64,000 bases of DNA from VXYK01 sp965214565 (GCA_965214565.1 OZ243951.1:930001-994000); one strand, 5' to 3'; shown: positions 49,546 to 59,604, counted from the first letter of the stretch. Translations and numbers: made by a program. Notes: generated by a model not told the origin, from the sequence alone.

Positions 49546-52500
49546 TTGCCTGCGGACACTGTGGCGGAAGGCATGCAACCGTCAAAGAGGTGCGGACCTG
49601 CTCGCTCGAAAACGAGCCCATCGACACTGACTCAGGATCGGCTCCACCGAGACTGACCGAACTATCCGCGGACCGGCCGGAGACTCCGAACTTCTCCGCG
49701 GACCGGCCAAAATCTCCGAACTTCTCCGCGGGCCGGCCGGAGACTCCGAACGGGTGTCGTTCGGTGGTGCTGGATCCAGACTGGCAGCGCTTGGCGGGGC
49801 CCGAGGCTCTGGGACGCAACCTGGTGGTCAATCCGGGGCAGGACGCTCCCGAACCATGGGCGGAGTGTGAGCGCATCGTTGTAGACGGGCAACCGAGCGC
49901 TCTCAGCCGTCTTCGAGAGCTCCGCAGGGCACGAACCCGAGCAGTGATCGAGTTGGAAATCGACGTCGGTGACGAACCACCTGTGCTCGATGTCTCCTAC
50001 TGGCACCTGTCACCCAACACCGAACTGGAAGGCGAAGCATTGCAGCATCTGGTGTTCGACCACGCAGTCGATGCCCGGGTACCCGATCAGCCGACGATCC
50101 GTGCGGTTTCGCTAGCAGTCAGCACAGGGGCCAAACCTCTGACCCAAGGCCCGGGAGACGTCGAAACCAACCAAGGGCCGGCCTGGTGCGACGGAGGGCC
50201 GTTGGAATGGTTCGACGACAGCGACCTCGGAGCGCCGGTGATACCGGCAGTTCATCTCGACGTCGGTTCGGTGGCAACCATCCGCAACATCGCGCCGAGT
50301 GCCGACCTCGCCGACGACCAGCTCCGCGCGGTCGCGCACGGAGGTGGAGGTGCCAGAATCATCGCTCCCGCAGGATCGGGAAAGACCCGGGTGCTCACAG
50401 AACGGGCCCGACACCTGGTACGGGACCGCGGCATAGACCCGGCAAGCGTCTGCCTCGTTGCCTACAACGTGCGTGCCCGCGAGGAAATGCAGGAGCGCAC
50501 CCGAGACCTGGTGGGCCTGGAAATCCGCACTCTCAACAGCCTGGCTCTGGCGATTCTGCGCGGATCAGGTCCGTTCCGCACGCCGGTCGACCGCAATGGA
50601 ACCCGGGTGATCGACGAACACGAAGTGCGGCAGATGCTCAACAGTTTCGTTACCGGGCGACGTGTGGCCATGGCCGACCCGTTTGCCGTCTGGATCGAGG
50701 CTCTCACCGCCACACGCTTGGGGCTGCGTTCACCGACTGCGGTTGAACAGGAGTTCGGAGGCGATGTCCGCGGCTTCGCGGATGCGGTGCCTGAGTACCG
50801 CGCTCGCCTCGAGGAGGCCGGGGCCGTTGACTTCGACGAGCAGATCCTGGGAGCAATTGAGGTGTTGTGCACTGATCCCGAAGCGAGGGCGGCCGCTAGA
50901 CGCGCCTGCGGGGTGCTGCTCGTGGACGAGTTCCAAGATCTGACACCTGCCCACATCCTGCTGATCCGCCTGCTTGCCGGTCCGGCCGCGAACGTCTTTG
51001 GAGTGGGTGACGACGACCAGACCATCTACGGCTACGCCGGGGCCTCGCCCTCCTGGCTGATCGACTTCTCCGACCTGTTTCCGGGCGCGGCAACACATGA
51101 CCTGCAAGTCAACTATCGCTGCGGGCCGAGCCTGGTCGAAGCCGCAGCCACGCTGCTCACGCACAACCGACGTCGTGTCGACAAGACCATCAGAGCACGC
51201 CCCGGGAGAGCCGCGCTCGATAACGAGATCGAGGTCTTGGTCAGCGACGACCCGCTGGAAGCAACCATCAACCGTGTGTCGGAACTGCTCGGCAACAACG
51301 TGCCACCAACCGACATCGCAGTGCTGGCACGGGTGAACGCGACTCTGCTGGGCCCGATGATCCTTCTCGAAGAGGACGGAATCCCCACCAACCGCCCGGT
51401 CGGGACCGGTTTCATGGAAAGAACCGGGGTCGCGGGAGCGCTGTCCTGGTTGCGCCTCGCGGTTGCCCCCGAGAACTCCCTTCCAGGCGACGCACTCGAG
51501 ACCGCCGTGCGCAGACCACCGAGAGGGTTGAGTCGGCGCCTGGCAGGTTGGGTCGGCGAACAGCGAAGCCCGAGCCGCCTCCTGGCACTGGCGGAGCGGC
51601 TCAACCAGGAACGCGACCAGATCAAGATTGCTGAGTTCGCAGCCCAACTCAAAGCGCTTCGTCGCCTCGCCGACCGCAACGCCGACACGGTGAGGCTCCT
51701 CGAAGCGATCCGCGACGATATCGGGCTCGGTCGAGCGCTCGACAATCGTCTCGACGCCAGCCGACGGTCCGTCGACCGCTCGACCCACGGCGACGACCTG
51801 GCCGCCCTGCTGGCGGTCGCCGAGCGCTGCACTGATCCCGCCGAGTTCTCCACCTGGCTGGCGCAGCGGCTCAGCCCAACCATCTCCGAACATGCCCGGT
51901 CAACCAACACGGGGGCGACCCGGTCAACCAACACCGACCAGGCCCGGTCGATCAGCGCAGGGCTACCCCGCATAACGCTGAGCACGATCCACCGGGTGAA
52001 GGGTCGCGAGTGGCCTCATGTGATCGTCCACGACGCCGGCGAGGGATTGATGCCGCACCGGCTCTCGGCCGACATCGAAGAGGAACGACGGGTGTTCCAT
52101 GTGGCGATCACCCGTGCGAGCGAGACCGTGGCAATATCCGCAGGTCGCCCGCCGTCGAGGTTCGTTGCCGAGATGCGTACACCGGCTCAGCCCGCGCCCG
52201 TCCGCCCGGCCGCCGGTGAGAACCTGAACACCGAACCAACCCACAGACAACCACTGCGTCACGGCCCGGTTGCGACCCGCAACCCCGCACAGCCCGCGCC
52301 CGAACGCCCGGCTCCCGCGTCAAGCAAGACCGAACCAACCCACAGACCGCCACGGCACCAAACCCCGGATGCGAACAACAACACCGAACCTGCCCGCACA
52401 CCGCCACGGCGCCGCGGTCCGATCGACCCGCCCGAAGCGTCCACCCTCGACGAAGTGCGCCTGCGTGAGCAGTTGAAGACCTGGCGCTCGGCCGCAGCCA

Positions 52501-52676
52501 GAACAGCCGGGGTGCCCGCATATGTGGTGTTCAACGACGCCGCGCTCTACGAAATCGCGGCTCGACGCCCCGAAAACGACGACGACCTGCTGTCGATCAG
52601 CGGAATAGGCCCCGTCAAACTCGAAAGATACGGCGAAGACATCCTCGCCATCGTGGCCGGAAACGACGACAACTAG
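49542..52676 (+). CDS. UvrD-family helicase with N-terminal Cys finger and C-terminal HRDC domain (UvrD2-like)
   Basis: 1,044 residues. An N-terminal CGHCGGRHATVKEVRTC resembles a small zinc finger, followed by a 30-bp tandem repeat and an unrecognised region of about 200 residues. The SF1A helicase core then begins: Walker A APAGSGKTRVL (K281), LVAYNVRAREEM, DEFQD at 462-466, GVGDDDQTIYGYAGA, QVNYRC, the motif V STIHRVKGREWPHVIV and the motif VI EERRVFHVAITRA. A proline-rich repeated linker leads to a C-terminal HRDC domain (RLREQLKTWRSAAARTAGVPAYVVF, LLSISGIGPVKLERYGEDIL). Actinobacterial UvrD2 also ends in HRDC but is about 700 residues. Its role is 3'-5' unwinding in repair. It lies next to SOS-controlled dinB. 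Confidence 0.88.
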   Translation: MIACGHCGGRHATVKEVRTCSLENEPIDTDSGSAPPRLTELSADRPETPNFSADRPKSPNFSAGRPETPNGCRSVVLDPDWQRLAGPEALGRNLVVNPGQDAPEPWAECERIVVDGQPSALSRLRELRRARTRAVIELEIDVGDEPPVLDVSYWHLSPNTELEGEALQHLVFDHAVDARVPDQPTIRAVSLAVSTGAKPLTQGPGDVETNQGPAWCDGGPLEWFDDSDLGAPVIPAVHLDVGSVATIRNIAPSADLADDQLRAVAHGGGGARIIAPAGSGKTRVLTERARHLVRDRGIDPASVCLVAYNVRAREEMQERTRDLVGLEIRTLNSLALAILRGSGPFRTPVDRNGTRVIDEHEVRQMLNSFVTGRRVAMADPFAVWIEALTATRLGLRSPTAVEQEFGGDVRGFADAVPEYRARLEEAGAVDFDEQILGAIEVLCTDPEARAAARRACGVLLVDEFQDLTPAHILLIRLLAGPAANVFGVGDDDQTIYGYAGASPSWLIDFSDLFPGAATHDLQVNYRCGPSLVEAAATLLTHNRRRVDKTIRARPGRAALDNEIEVLVSDDPLEATINRVSELLGNNVPPTDIAVLARVNATLLGPMILLEEDGIPTNRPVGTGFMERTGVAGALSWLRLAVAPENSLPGDALETAVRRPPRGLSRRLAGWVGEQRSPSRLLALAERLNQERDQIKIAEFAAQLKALRRLADRNADTVRLLEAIRDDIGLGRALDNRLDASRRSVDRSTHGDDLAALLAVAERCTDPAEFSTWLAQRLSPTISEHARSTNTGATRSTNTDQARSISAGLPRITLSTIHRVKGREWPHVIVHDAGEGLMPHRLSADIEEERRVFHVAITRASETVAISAGRPPSRFVAEMRTPAQPAPVRPAAGENLNTEPTHRQPLRHGPVATRNPAQPAPERPAPASSKTEPTHRPPRHQTPDANNNTEPARTPPRRRGPIDPPEASTLDEVRLREQLKTWRSAAARTAGVPAYVVFNDAALYEIAARRPENDDDLLSISGIGPVKLERYGEDILAIVAGNDDN
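49665..49754 (+). repeat. 30-bp in-frame tandem repeat (x3) in the helicase
   Basis: Units at 49665-49694, 49695-49724 and 49725-49754 encode SADRPETPNF, SADRPKSPNF and SAGRPETPNG. They form a flexible linker after the N-terminal finger. The third unit diverges at its last bases. Copy-number changes would keep the frame. Confidence 0.9.
51894..51965 (+). repeat. 24-bp in-frame tandem repeat in the helicase
   Basis: Units at 51894-51917, 51918-51941 and a diverged third at 51942-51965 encode repeated ARSTNTGA-like residues in a loop just before motif V. Further imperfect repeats follow in the proline-rich linker (TEPTHRQP and TEPTHRPP) around 52230-52420. Confidence 0.75.
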
Positions 52677-52885
52677 CGGGTCGCCACGATCGGGTCACGA
52701 TCGGGCACCATGAGCGCGTTGTCGATGTCGTAGGTCTAGTACCGGACAACATCTCCAACCGAGTACTTTCACGGTCCCAGCGAACCCGCAATCATTCCCG
52801 GCAGACGCAACTCACCGGTGGCGTCGACCGCAGCGAGCAGCGCATCGGGTGTGAGGTCCGGGCCAGCAGATTCGGCCGCTGTGAC
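52677..52885. other. Gap before dinB with possible minus-strand gene remnant
   Basis: No intact gene. On the minus strand, 52769-52876 reads as a protein-like run (PDLTPDALLAAVDATGEL, then LPGMIAGSLGP) ending at a TGA, with no start codon within reach, so it may be the decayed end of a lost gene. A short direct repeat CACGATCGGG occurs at about 52686-52709. The product was not recognised. Confidence 0.25.
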
Positions 52886-52899
52886 CGAACATGTGTTTG
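52886..52899 (+). promoter_or_regulatory. LexA/SOS box upstream of dinB
   Basis: CGAACATGTGTTTG fits the actinobacterial/Gram-positive SOS box CGAAC-N4-GTTYG. It lies 17 bp upstream of the dinB GTG at 52916, where LexA would block transcription until DNA damage. It supports assignment of the following gene to the SOS regulon. Confidence 0.75.
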
Positions 52900-52915
52900 G
52901 TAGTAGAGTAGGGTC

Positions 52916-54210
52916 GTGAGCGACCGAGCCACGATCCTTCATGCGGATCTTGATGCCTTCTACGCATCAGTTGAACAGCGTGACGACCCCAAACTGCGAA
53001 ACCAACCCGTAATCGTCGGCGAAGGCGTGGTGTTGGCCTGCAGCTACGAAGCCAAGCGCTGCGGAGTCCGCTCCGGCATGGGTGGGGGCACAGCACGCTC
53101 TCTGTGTCCCCAGGCAATCACCGTTCCAGCCCGCATGAGCGCCTACGCCGAAGCCTCCACAGCCGTCTTCGACCAGTTCCACGAGTTCACGCCGTTCGTC
53201 GAACCGCTGTCGGTCGACGAAGCCTTCCTGGAGGTCGCAGGTGCAGAACATATTTTCGGACCCGCCGCGCAAATCGCCCAGAAACTGAAAGCTCGGGTGC
53301 TCGACAAAGTCGGACTCACACTCTCGGTCGGAGTCGCTGGAACCAAATTTCTCGCCAAAGTCGCCAGCGCTCAGGCAAAACCCAACGGAATCATCGTGGT
53401 CGAAGCAGGCACAGAACTCGCTTTCCTGCACCCGCTGCCCATCGAGGTGCTCTGGGGAGTCGGACGGGTCACGCCACCAAACTCCACGACCACGGCATAG
53501 ACACGGTCGGAGACCTTGCCTCGTCGGGCCGCGAGGAACTCAAGAGCTACCTCGGCAACCACACCAGCGGCCACCTCCTGGCACTCGCCAACAACCAGGA
53601 CCCGCGGGCCATCGACACCGACCGCCGCGACCGATCGATGGGCGCCCAACGGGCACTGGGCCAGAAGGTCCGCCACCGTGAGGAACTGCGGCGGGAAATG
53701 CTGGCCCTCGCCGAGAAGGTGGCTGCACGCCTGCGGAAAGCGCAGCGCGTCACCCGCACCGTCACCGTGCGCTACCGGACATCAGAAATGCGCCACGAGA
53801 CCCGCTCCCGCACCCTCGCCGAAGCCACCCAGCAGACCGACATACTGACCGCGGTCGCCGACGAACTTCTGCTCGACCTGCTCGACGGTCCCCACGGTCC
53901 GGGCAGCAGACTCGGTCGTGTCGGTTGCACACTCATCGGCGTGACCTACTCGTCGCTCGGTTCACCCGACGCGATCCAAATGGCGCTCCCGTTCGCGGAC
54001 GCCGGCAGACCCACCGATGAACTCGACGCCATGATCGACAGCATCCGGTCGCGCTGGGGCAAAAAGGCCGTAGCCCGAGCATCGCTGCTCGACCACGAAC
54101 CCGAGGTTGCTGCCCTGGTTCGCCCCACCGCCCTCGATTCACCCAAGGCTCCCGAATTGGACGTATCCGAACAATCAGAAGCATCGCAGCCCCCACGCGT
54201 GGGACAATGA
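52916..54210 (+). pseudogene. dinB: DNA polymerase IV (Y-family), interrupted by one frameshift
   Basis: The first frame (52916-53500) encodes the palm and fingers: ILHADLDAFYASVEQRDDP with metal-binding D's, VLACSYEAKRCGVRSGM, and PLSVDEAFLEVAG with the catalytic DE. It ends shortly after LWGVGRVT. The rest (little finger and C-terminus, starting TKLHDHGIDTVGDLASSG) continues in the next frame to 54210. One missing base near 53471-53474 explains this: restoring it gives GRVTATKLHDHGIDTVGDL and a product of about 431 residues, normal for the family. No homopolymer or slippery sequence is at the break. It could be a true mutation or a sequencing error. The start is GTG, under a LexA box. Confidence 0.85.
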
Positions 54211-54214
54211 CCCG

Positions 54215-55630
54215 GTGATCCAGCCCCTCCCCGAGCGTCAGCCGAACCGCGGCGTGTTCTGCAACCGCACCCTCAACCTCCGCGGCGTGCGAGCGATCGG
54301 CTACGACATGGACTACACCCTCATCCACTACTTCGTACACGAGTGGGAGCGGGCCGCTTTCGATCACGGCCGCGCGTACCTCGAAGGGCTCGGCTGGCCT
54401 GTCGACGACCTGGAGTTCGACCCCGCAGCATTCACGCTCGGCCTCACCTTCGACCTCGAACTCGGCAACATCGTCAAGGCGACCCGCTTCGGCTACGTGG
54501 TGCGCGCCCAGCACGGCAAATCGATGCTGCCGTTCAATGAGTTGCGACGAACCTACGCAGCGACGGTCATCGACCTCTCAGACCAACGGTTCAAGTTCAT
54601 GAACACGCTCTTCGAATTGAGTAGAGCCTCGCTTTGGTGCCAGCTGGTCGACCGCCACGACCGCTCACCTCTACCCGGGATCAAGACCTACCGCCAGCTC
54701 TACCGGACGATCGACGCCGCCCTGGTCGACGCACACAACAACGGGTCGCTCAAAGCGGCCATCGTCTCTGACCCGAAGCGCTTCGTCGACCTCGACCCCG
54801 AGACTGTGCCAACGCTCATGGACCAACGCCTCGCCGGCAAGGAGTTGATCCTCATCACCAACTCCGACTGGACGTACAGCCAGCAGATGATGAACTGGTG
54901 CTTCGACCGCTTCATGCCGGACGGCCAGACCTGGCGAGATCTGTTCGACCTGATAATCGTGGCCGCGAACAAACCCCGCTTCTTCTCCGACGTCGGGCCC
55001 ATATATGAGGTGGTCGATCCCGAACGTGGGCTCCTCGAACCATACCGCGGCGAGATCAAGTCCGGTGCTGTCTATCACGGCGGCAACGCTCGACTCGTCG
55101 AGGACGCCCTGGGCCATGAGGGCTCACAGTTCCTCTACGTCGGCGACCATCTCTTCGGCGACGTCTACGTCACCAAAGACGTGCTGCGGTGGCGCACCGC
55201 GCTGATCGTGCGTGAACTCGAGGACGAGATCTCAACGAGCACCACCGCAGCCGACACGAGCTTCGAGCTCTCCGAGTTGATGGACCAGAAGGGTGAGTTG
55301 GAGCTAACGCAGTCCCGCCTGCGGATGCAACGACGCCACCTCGCGGTCGACGAACAGCCCACAGGCGAGATCAACGCCGCGATTGGCCGGACTACTGCCG
55401 AGTTGGCCGCGCTCGACGAACGGATCGCGCCGTTGGCAAGAGCAACGAGCGAGCAGGGGAACAAGCATTGGGGTCCGCTGATGAGAGCGGGGGTCGACAA
55501 GAGCCTCTTCGCCCGCCAAGTCGAGAAGCACGCCGACGTCTACACCAGCCGTGTCTCCAACTTCCGCGCCGAGACACCCTACGGCTACCTGCGCGCCACC
55601 CGCGTCCTGCTCCCGCACGAAACCCCCTGA
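54215..55630 (+). CDS. HAD-superfamily cytosolic purine 5'-nucleotidase-like protein
   Basis: 471 residues of the HAD-IG 5'-nucleotidase family (NT5C2-like), which dephosphorylates IMP/GMP-type nucleotides. The HAD motif I is GYDMDYTL (D31, D33), motif II ILITNSDWTY (Asn/Ser), and the motif III/IV region VGDHLFGDVYVTK with paired acidic residues. A C-terminal helical part contains SELMDQKGELELTQSRLRMQ. Reading is open from 54107 but similarity starts at GTG 54215, 4 bp after the dinB stop. That spacing suggests co-transcription with dinB. Confidence 0.85.
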   Translation: MIQPLPERQPNRGVFCNRTLNLRGVRAIGYDMDYTLIHYFVHEWERAAFDHGRAYLEGLGWPVDDLEFDPAAFTLGLTFDLELGNIVKATRFGYVVRAQHGKSMLPFNELRRTYAATVIDLSDQRFKFMNTLFELSRASLWCQLVDRHDRSPLPGIKTYRQLYRTIDAALVDAHNNGSLKAAIVSDPKRFVDLDPETVPTLMDQRLAGKELILITNSDWTYSQQMMNWCFDRFMPDGQTWRDLFDLIIVAANKPRFFSDVGPIYEVVDPERGLLEPYRGEIKSGAVYHGGNARLVEDALGHEGSQFLYVGDHLFGDVYVTKDVLRWRTALIVRELEDEISTSTTAADTSFELSELMDQKGELELTQSRLRMQRRHLAVDEQPTGEINAAIGRTTAELAALDERIAPLARATSEQGNKHWGPLMRAGVDKSLFARQVEKHADVYTSRVSNFRAETPYGYLRATRVLLPHETP

Positions 55631-55721
55631 GCAGAGGCCCGCCGACTCCAGATACCCAGCCCCCGAAGGAGCAACCGTACGCACGGGTGGGAATCGTCCG
55701 ATTTCGGGCAGACTCGTCGAG

Positions 55722-58019
55722 ATGTTGTCTCGACTCGGACGTTGGTGCTTCCATAACCGCCGGAAGGTTCTCGGGCTGTGGATAGTGGGGCTGGCCGGAC
55801 TGTTCGCCGCAGCGATAACGATCGGCGGGGGCTTCACCGCCGAACAGACCCTGCCGGGCTCCGAGACCGAAGCCGGATACGATGCGCTCGACGAACACTT
55901 CGAGAGCTTCGGCGGGGCAGGAAGCGGACTCACCGGAACCATCGTGTTCGCCGCCGAACAGGGTGTAGACGACCCCAAAGTGGTCGCGGCCATGGAGCGC
56001 ATGTTCAACGAGGCCGACACAATCGACGGTGTCCAGGTCCGCTCGCCCTACGAGTCGGGCCGCTTCGGCGGTGGAGGAATCTCACCCGACCAAAAGATCG
56101 CCTACGCAGGCATCCAACTCGGCAGCGAGGTCGATCAGGAGAGCGCCGGCGGTATCGGCGAAGAGATCGGAGACCTGATCCCCGCCTTGGACGGCCTTCA
56201 AGTCGAGATTGGCGGTGCCGTTCTGGCGGGTGTCGAACCCCCGCAGTCTGAACTGATCGGTGTCGCCTTCGCCATCTTCATCCTCATCCTGGCCACAGGT
56301 TCGGTGCTGGGCATGGGACTGCCCATCGGGGTGGCACTGTTCGGCGTTGGGGGCGGGCTGTCCGCGACGGTGCTCACCTCCAACCTCTCGGGAGGCCCGG
56401 AGTTCTCCACCATCCTCGCCACCATGATCGGGCTTGGAGTCGGGATCGACTACACCCTCTTCCTGGTGACCCGATACCGGGAACTGCTGCGAGAAGGAGT
56501 TGACCCGACCGAAGCCGCAGTGCGAGCGATGAGCACGGCGGGGCGTGCTGTGCTGTTCGCGGGGATCACCGTGGTGGTGTCGTTACTGGGTCTGATCGCT
56601 ATCGGGCTTCCGTTCGTCACTGGGATAGGCGTCGCCACGTCAGTCACGGTTCTGGTTACGCTCATCTCGTCGCTGACCCTGATGCCCGCTCTGGTCGGCT
56701 TCGCGGGGGACCGCCTCGAGGTGACCCGGAGACGGGGGATCATCGCGGCCGGTCTCGTCGCCGTGGCCCTCTTCGGTATCGGTTTCGGAATCGACCCGTT
56801 GATATTCTGCATCCCGTTGGCGATCGTCGTGTTGATCGCCGGTTTCTTCGTTCCTGCACTCCGCCGACCCCTCAAGCAGCGCACAGTCAAGCCACTTCGA
56901 GAGACCATGTCATACCGCTGGAGCCGTTTCGTGCAGTCCCGCCCACGGACCATCGCCGTGGCGGGCACCGCAGTACTGCTGCTCATCTCCGCACCGCTGC
57001 TGGACATTCGCCTCGGTTTCTCCGACGAGAGCAACTTCAGCGAGCAGACCACCACACGACGCGCCTACGACCTGCTCGCGGACGGTTTCGGCCCCGGTTT
57101 CAACGGACCGTTCCTGATCACCGCGGTCATCAACAGCGAAGACGACACCCGAAGCATCGATGACCTCGTCTCGGCAATACGCAGCGACCCCGGTATCGCA
57201 GCGGTGCCTCAGGTGGTTCCAAACAACCCCGAGAGCCCCGACGCGGTCCTGATTCGCGCAATTCCGCACACCGCACCTCAAGACCAGGCGACCGACCACC
57301 TAGTCGAGCGCCTCCGAGACGTGGTCATTCCAAATGTTGTGGAAGGCACCACGCTGGAGGTGGCCCTAACCGGAGAGACTGCCGCGGGGATCGACTTCTC
57401 GGATTATCTCAGCGGCCGAATGCCGATCTTCTTCGCGGCTGTGCTGTTTTTTTCGTTCATCCTGCTGATGGCCGTCTTCCGCTCACTGTTGGTGCCGATA
57501 AAGGCTGTGGTCATGAATCTGCTGTCGATTGGCGCCGCCTACGGGATTGTCGTGGCCGTGTTCCAATGGGGCTGGTTGAGCGACATCACCAGAGCCGATC
57601 CCGGGCCGATCGAGCCGTTCATTCCGATGATGATGTTCGCCATCGTCTTCGGTCTGTCGATGGACTACGAAGTGTTCCTGCTGAGCCGGATACGCGAGGA
57701 GTATCTACGCACCGGCGACCCTGTCACCTCGGTCAGCGACGGCTTGGCGGCTACGGCACGGGTCATCACCGCGGCAGCTGCGATCATGGCGTTCGTCTTC
57801 GGCAGCTTCATGCTGGAGGACCTGCGCGTGGCCGCAGTGTTCGGCTTGGGTCTCGCCTCGGCCATCGTGGTGGACGCAACTCTGGTCCGGATGTTGCTGG
57901 TGCCTGCCACCATGGAGCTGCTGGGGTCGAGGAACTGGTGGATGCCATCTTGGCTCGACCGGATAGTTCCACGACTGGAGATCGAGGGACCATCGACATC
58001 GCGAGGTCCAACCACATGA
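55722..58019 (+). CDS. MMPL/RND-family membrane transporter
   Basis: 765 residues with the MMPL layout: one N-terminal helix (KVLGLWIVGLAGLFAAAITIGG), a large external loop, five helices with GLGVGIDYTLFLVTRYRELL (the family's GIDY motif), then a second repeat with GLSMDYEVFLLSRIREEY and a C-terminal helix bundle ending in DATLVRMLLVPATMELLG. The family exports lipids, siderophores or drugs in actinobacteria. The ATG at 55722 starts a typical N-terminus; earlier in-frame codons overlap the nucleotidase gene. It is followed after 40 bp by a lipoprotein gene. Confidence 0.9.
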   Translation: MLSRLGRWCFHNRRKVLGLWIVGLAGLFAAAITIGGGFTAEQTLPGSETEAGYDALDEHFESFGGAGSGLTGTIVFAAEQGVDDPKVVAAMERMFNEADTIDGVQVRSPYESGRFGGGGISPDQKIAYAGIQLGSEVDQESAGGIGEEIGDLIPALDGLQVEIGGAVLAGVEPPQSELIGVAFAIFILILATGSVLGMGLPIGVALFGVGGGLSATVLTSNLSGGPEFSTILATMIGLGVGIDYTLFLVTRYRELLREGVDPTEAAVRAMSTAGRAVLFAGITVVVSLLGLIAIGLPFVTGIGVATSVTVLVTLISSLTLMPALVGFAGDRLEVTRRRGIIAAGLVAVALFGIGFGIDPLIFCIPLAIVVLIAGFFVPALRRPLKQRTVKPLRETMSYRWSRFVQSRPRTIAVAGTAVLLLISAPLLDIRLGFSDESNFSEQTTTRRAYDLLADGFGPGFNGPFLITAVINSEDDTRSIDDLVSAIRSDPGIAAVPQVVPNNPESPDAVLIRAIPHTAPQDQATDHLVERLRDVVIPNVVEGTTLEVALTGETAAGIDFSDYLSGRMPIFFAAVLFFSFILLMAVFRSLLVPIKAVVMNLLSIGAAYGIVVAVFQWGWLSDITRADPGPIEPFIPMMMFAIVFGLSMDYEVFLLSRIREEYLRTGDPVTSVSDGLAATARVITAAAAIMAFVFGSFMLEDLRVAAVFGLGLASAIVVDATLVRMLLVPATMELLGSRNWWMPSWLDRIVPRLEIEGPSTSRGPTT

Positions 58020-58059
58020 GACGAATCACATGGGCAGAACCTGGAGGAGCAGAGCCTCG

Positions 58060-59604
58060 ATGAGCCGGAGCCGTGCGTTCAGTCTGTCGAATGTTCCAGG
58101 GCTGTTTGCCGTGGCGCCGATTGCCGTGGCCCTGATTGTTGTGGCGCTGGGCGCTGCTTCCTGTGGGCGTTCTGATGACCCCCTGCCCGAAGCTTCGCCA
58201 AAGCAGGCCAGTGGCGTCACCACCACGACCGCCGAGCCGGCTGATACCGGCGACTCCGGCGAGACCGGGCCGTCTCCCGGCCAGGACGCGACGACCACAG
58301 CGGCACCCGATACTGTCGACAGCCCGTTCGGCGGTGCCCCGGACTCGCCCGATGGGCCTCTCGACCCCGCCCTGGAAGCGGACCTCACGACGCTGTTCGA
58401 TTCGATGCCGAGACCGGACCTCGACGCTATTGATCGGATCGGCGAGTCTGGTGACGCCCGAGCAGCCTGGCTGCTCACCGACCTGGTCCGCTTCGTCCGC
58501 ATCGGGGATGTGCTTGATCGGACAGGCAGCGCTTGGGAGTCGCTCACCGGCGTGACGGTCCCAGCCGACGAATCGCTGTGGGGCTTCACCACCAACCACA
58601 TGATCGCCTGGGACGTGCCCGCACCACCGGGCTACATCAACTGGAAACGTCAACTCTTCGAGTTTGTCGACCCTCGTTGGGCGCCATTCTTCGACGACCC
58701 TGACGCCACCGTCGACTGGCGTTGGGTCTCGTGGGGAGGGGTCTTTCTCGACGACCGGCCGATCGGCCAGACCGACTTCGGCTGTCCCCAGGGTTGCATC
58801 CCCGCACTCAACGACCCGCCGCTCACCTCCGCGGCCGAAGGTTCCTGGTATCCGGACAACTCGATCGTGTTCGGTGTGGTCGTCGGCGACGAGGCGGTTG
58901 CGTTCCCGAAGAACATGATGGAGATCCACGAGATGGTCAACATCACCATCGGCGGGCGACGCTTGGGAATCCCCTACTGCACGCTCTGCGGGTCGGCCCA
59001 GGCCTACTTCACCGATGACGTGGCACCCGGGATCGAACTCGACGGCTACGACACCTACGAGCTGCGGACTTCGGGACTGCTGAGCAGGTCCAACAAGGTG
59101 ATGTTCGAGTTGCACACGATGTCGGTCATCGACACCTTCACCGGTGAAGCGGCCAGCGGACCGCTGCGAGAAGCCGGCGTCGTTCTGCCTCAGACCAGCG
59201 TGCGCACCAGCACCTGGGGAGACTGGAAGGCAGCCCACCCCGGCACCCGCATCATCGCCGAAGACGGCGGCATCGGACGCCCCTATCCGAACGATCCGCT
59301 GCGAGGCCGCGACGACGACGGGCCGATCTTCCCGATCGGGGACGTCGACCCGAGGCTCGAAGTGCAGGAACCAGTGGTCGGCGTCGTCGCCGATGACGGC
59401 ACACCGGTCGCGTTCCCAGTGGCTGTCATCGAGCCCCTGACCGTCGACGGCGCCTCGATCACTCTCGGCGGAGTTACCGTCACCAGCGACGGTGCCGGTT
59501 TCACCGCCATATCAGAGAGTTCCGGCGACCCCCTGGCCGCACATCAAGCCTTCTGGTTCGCCTGGAGCCAGTTCCACACCGACACCCTCCTGTTCACAGG
59601 CTGA
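58060..59604 (+). CDS. DUF3179-domain lipoprotein
   Basis: About 514 residues. The N-terminus has a hydrophobic stretch ending in LGAASC, a plausible lipobox, followed by a low-complexity Thr/Ala linker. The C-terminal two thirds match DUF3179: IPYCTLCGSAQAYF (a CxxC), LSRSNKVMFELHTMSVIDTFTGEA, GVVLPQTSVRTSTWGDWKAAHPGTRI and a GDVDPRLEVQEPVVGV. Function of the family is unknown; the CxxC may bind metal or be redox-active. ATG 58060 is preferred because GGAGGAG lies 10 bases upstream; ATG 58030 is the alternative. It probably shares a transcript with MMPL. Confidence 0.82.
   Translation: MSRSRAFSLSNVPGLFAVAPIAVALIVVALGAASCGRSDDPLPEASPKQASGVTTTTAEPADTGDSGETGPSPGQDATTTAAPDTVDSPFGGAPDSPDGPLDPALEADLTTLFDSMPRPDLDAIDRIGESGDARAAWLLTDLVRFVRIGDVLDRTGSAWESLTGVTVPADESLWGFTTNHMIAWDVPAPPGYINWKRQLFEFVDPRWAPFFDDPDATVDWRWVSWGGVFLDDRPIGQTDFGCPQGCIPALNDPPLTSAAEGSWYPDNSIVFGVVVGDEAVAFPKNMMEIHEMVNITIGGRRLGIPYCTLCGSAQAYFTDDVAPGIELDGYDTYELRTSGLLSRSNKVMFELHTMSVIDTFTGEAASGPLREAGVVLPQTSVRTSTWGDWKAAHPGTRIIAEDGGIGRPYPNDPLRGRDDDGPIFPIGDVDPRLEVQEPVVGVVADDGTPVAFPVAVIEPLTVDGASITLGGVTVTSDGAGFTAISESSGDPLAAHQAFWFAWSQFHTDTLLFTG

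Noticed and set aside
50730..51893. 387-codon open frame antisense to the helicase
   Set aside because: Shadow of conserved helicase motifs; no independent evidence.
53465..53480. Programmed frameshift in dinB
   Set aside because: No slippery heptamer or following structure was seen, and Y-family polymerases are not known to use one; mutation or sequence error is simpler.
57447..57453. T7 run in the MMPL gene as a phase-variation tract
   Set aside because: Short, in frame, and explained by Phe codons in a membrane segment.
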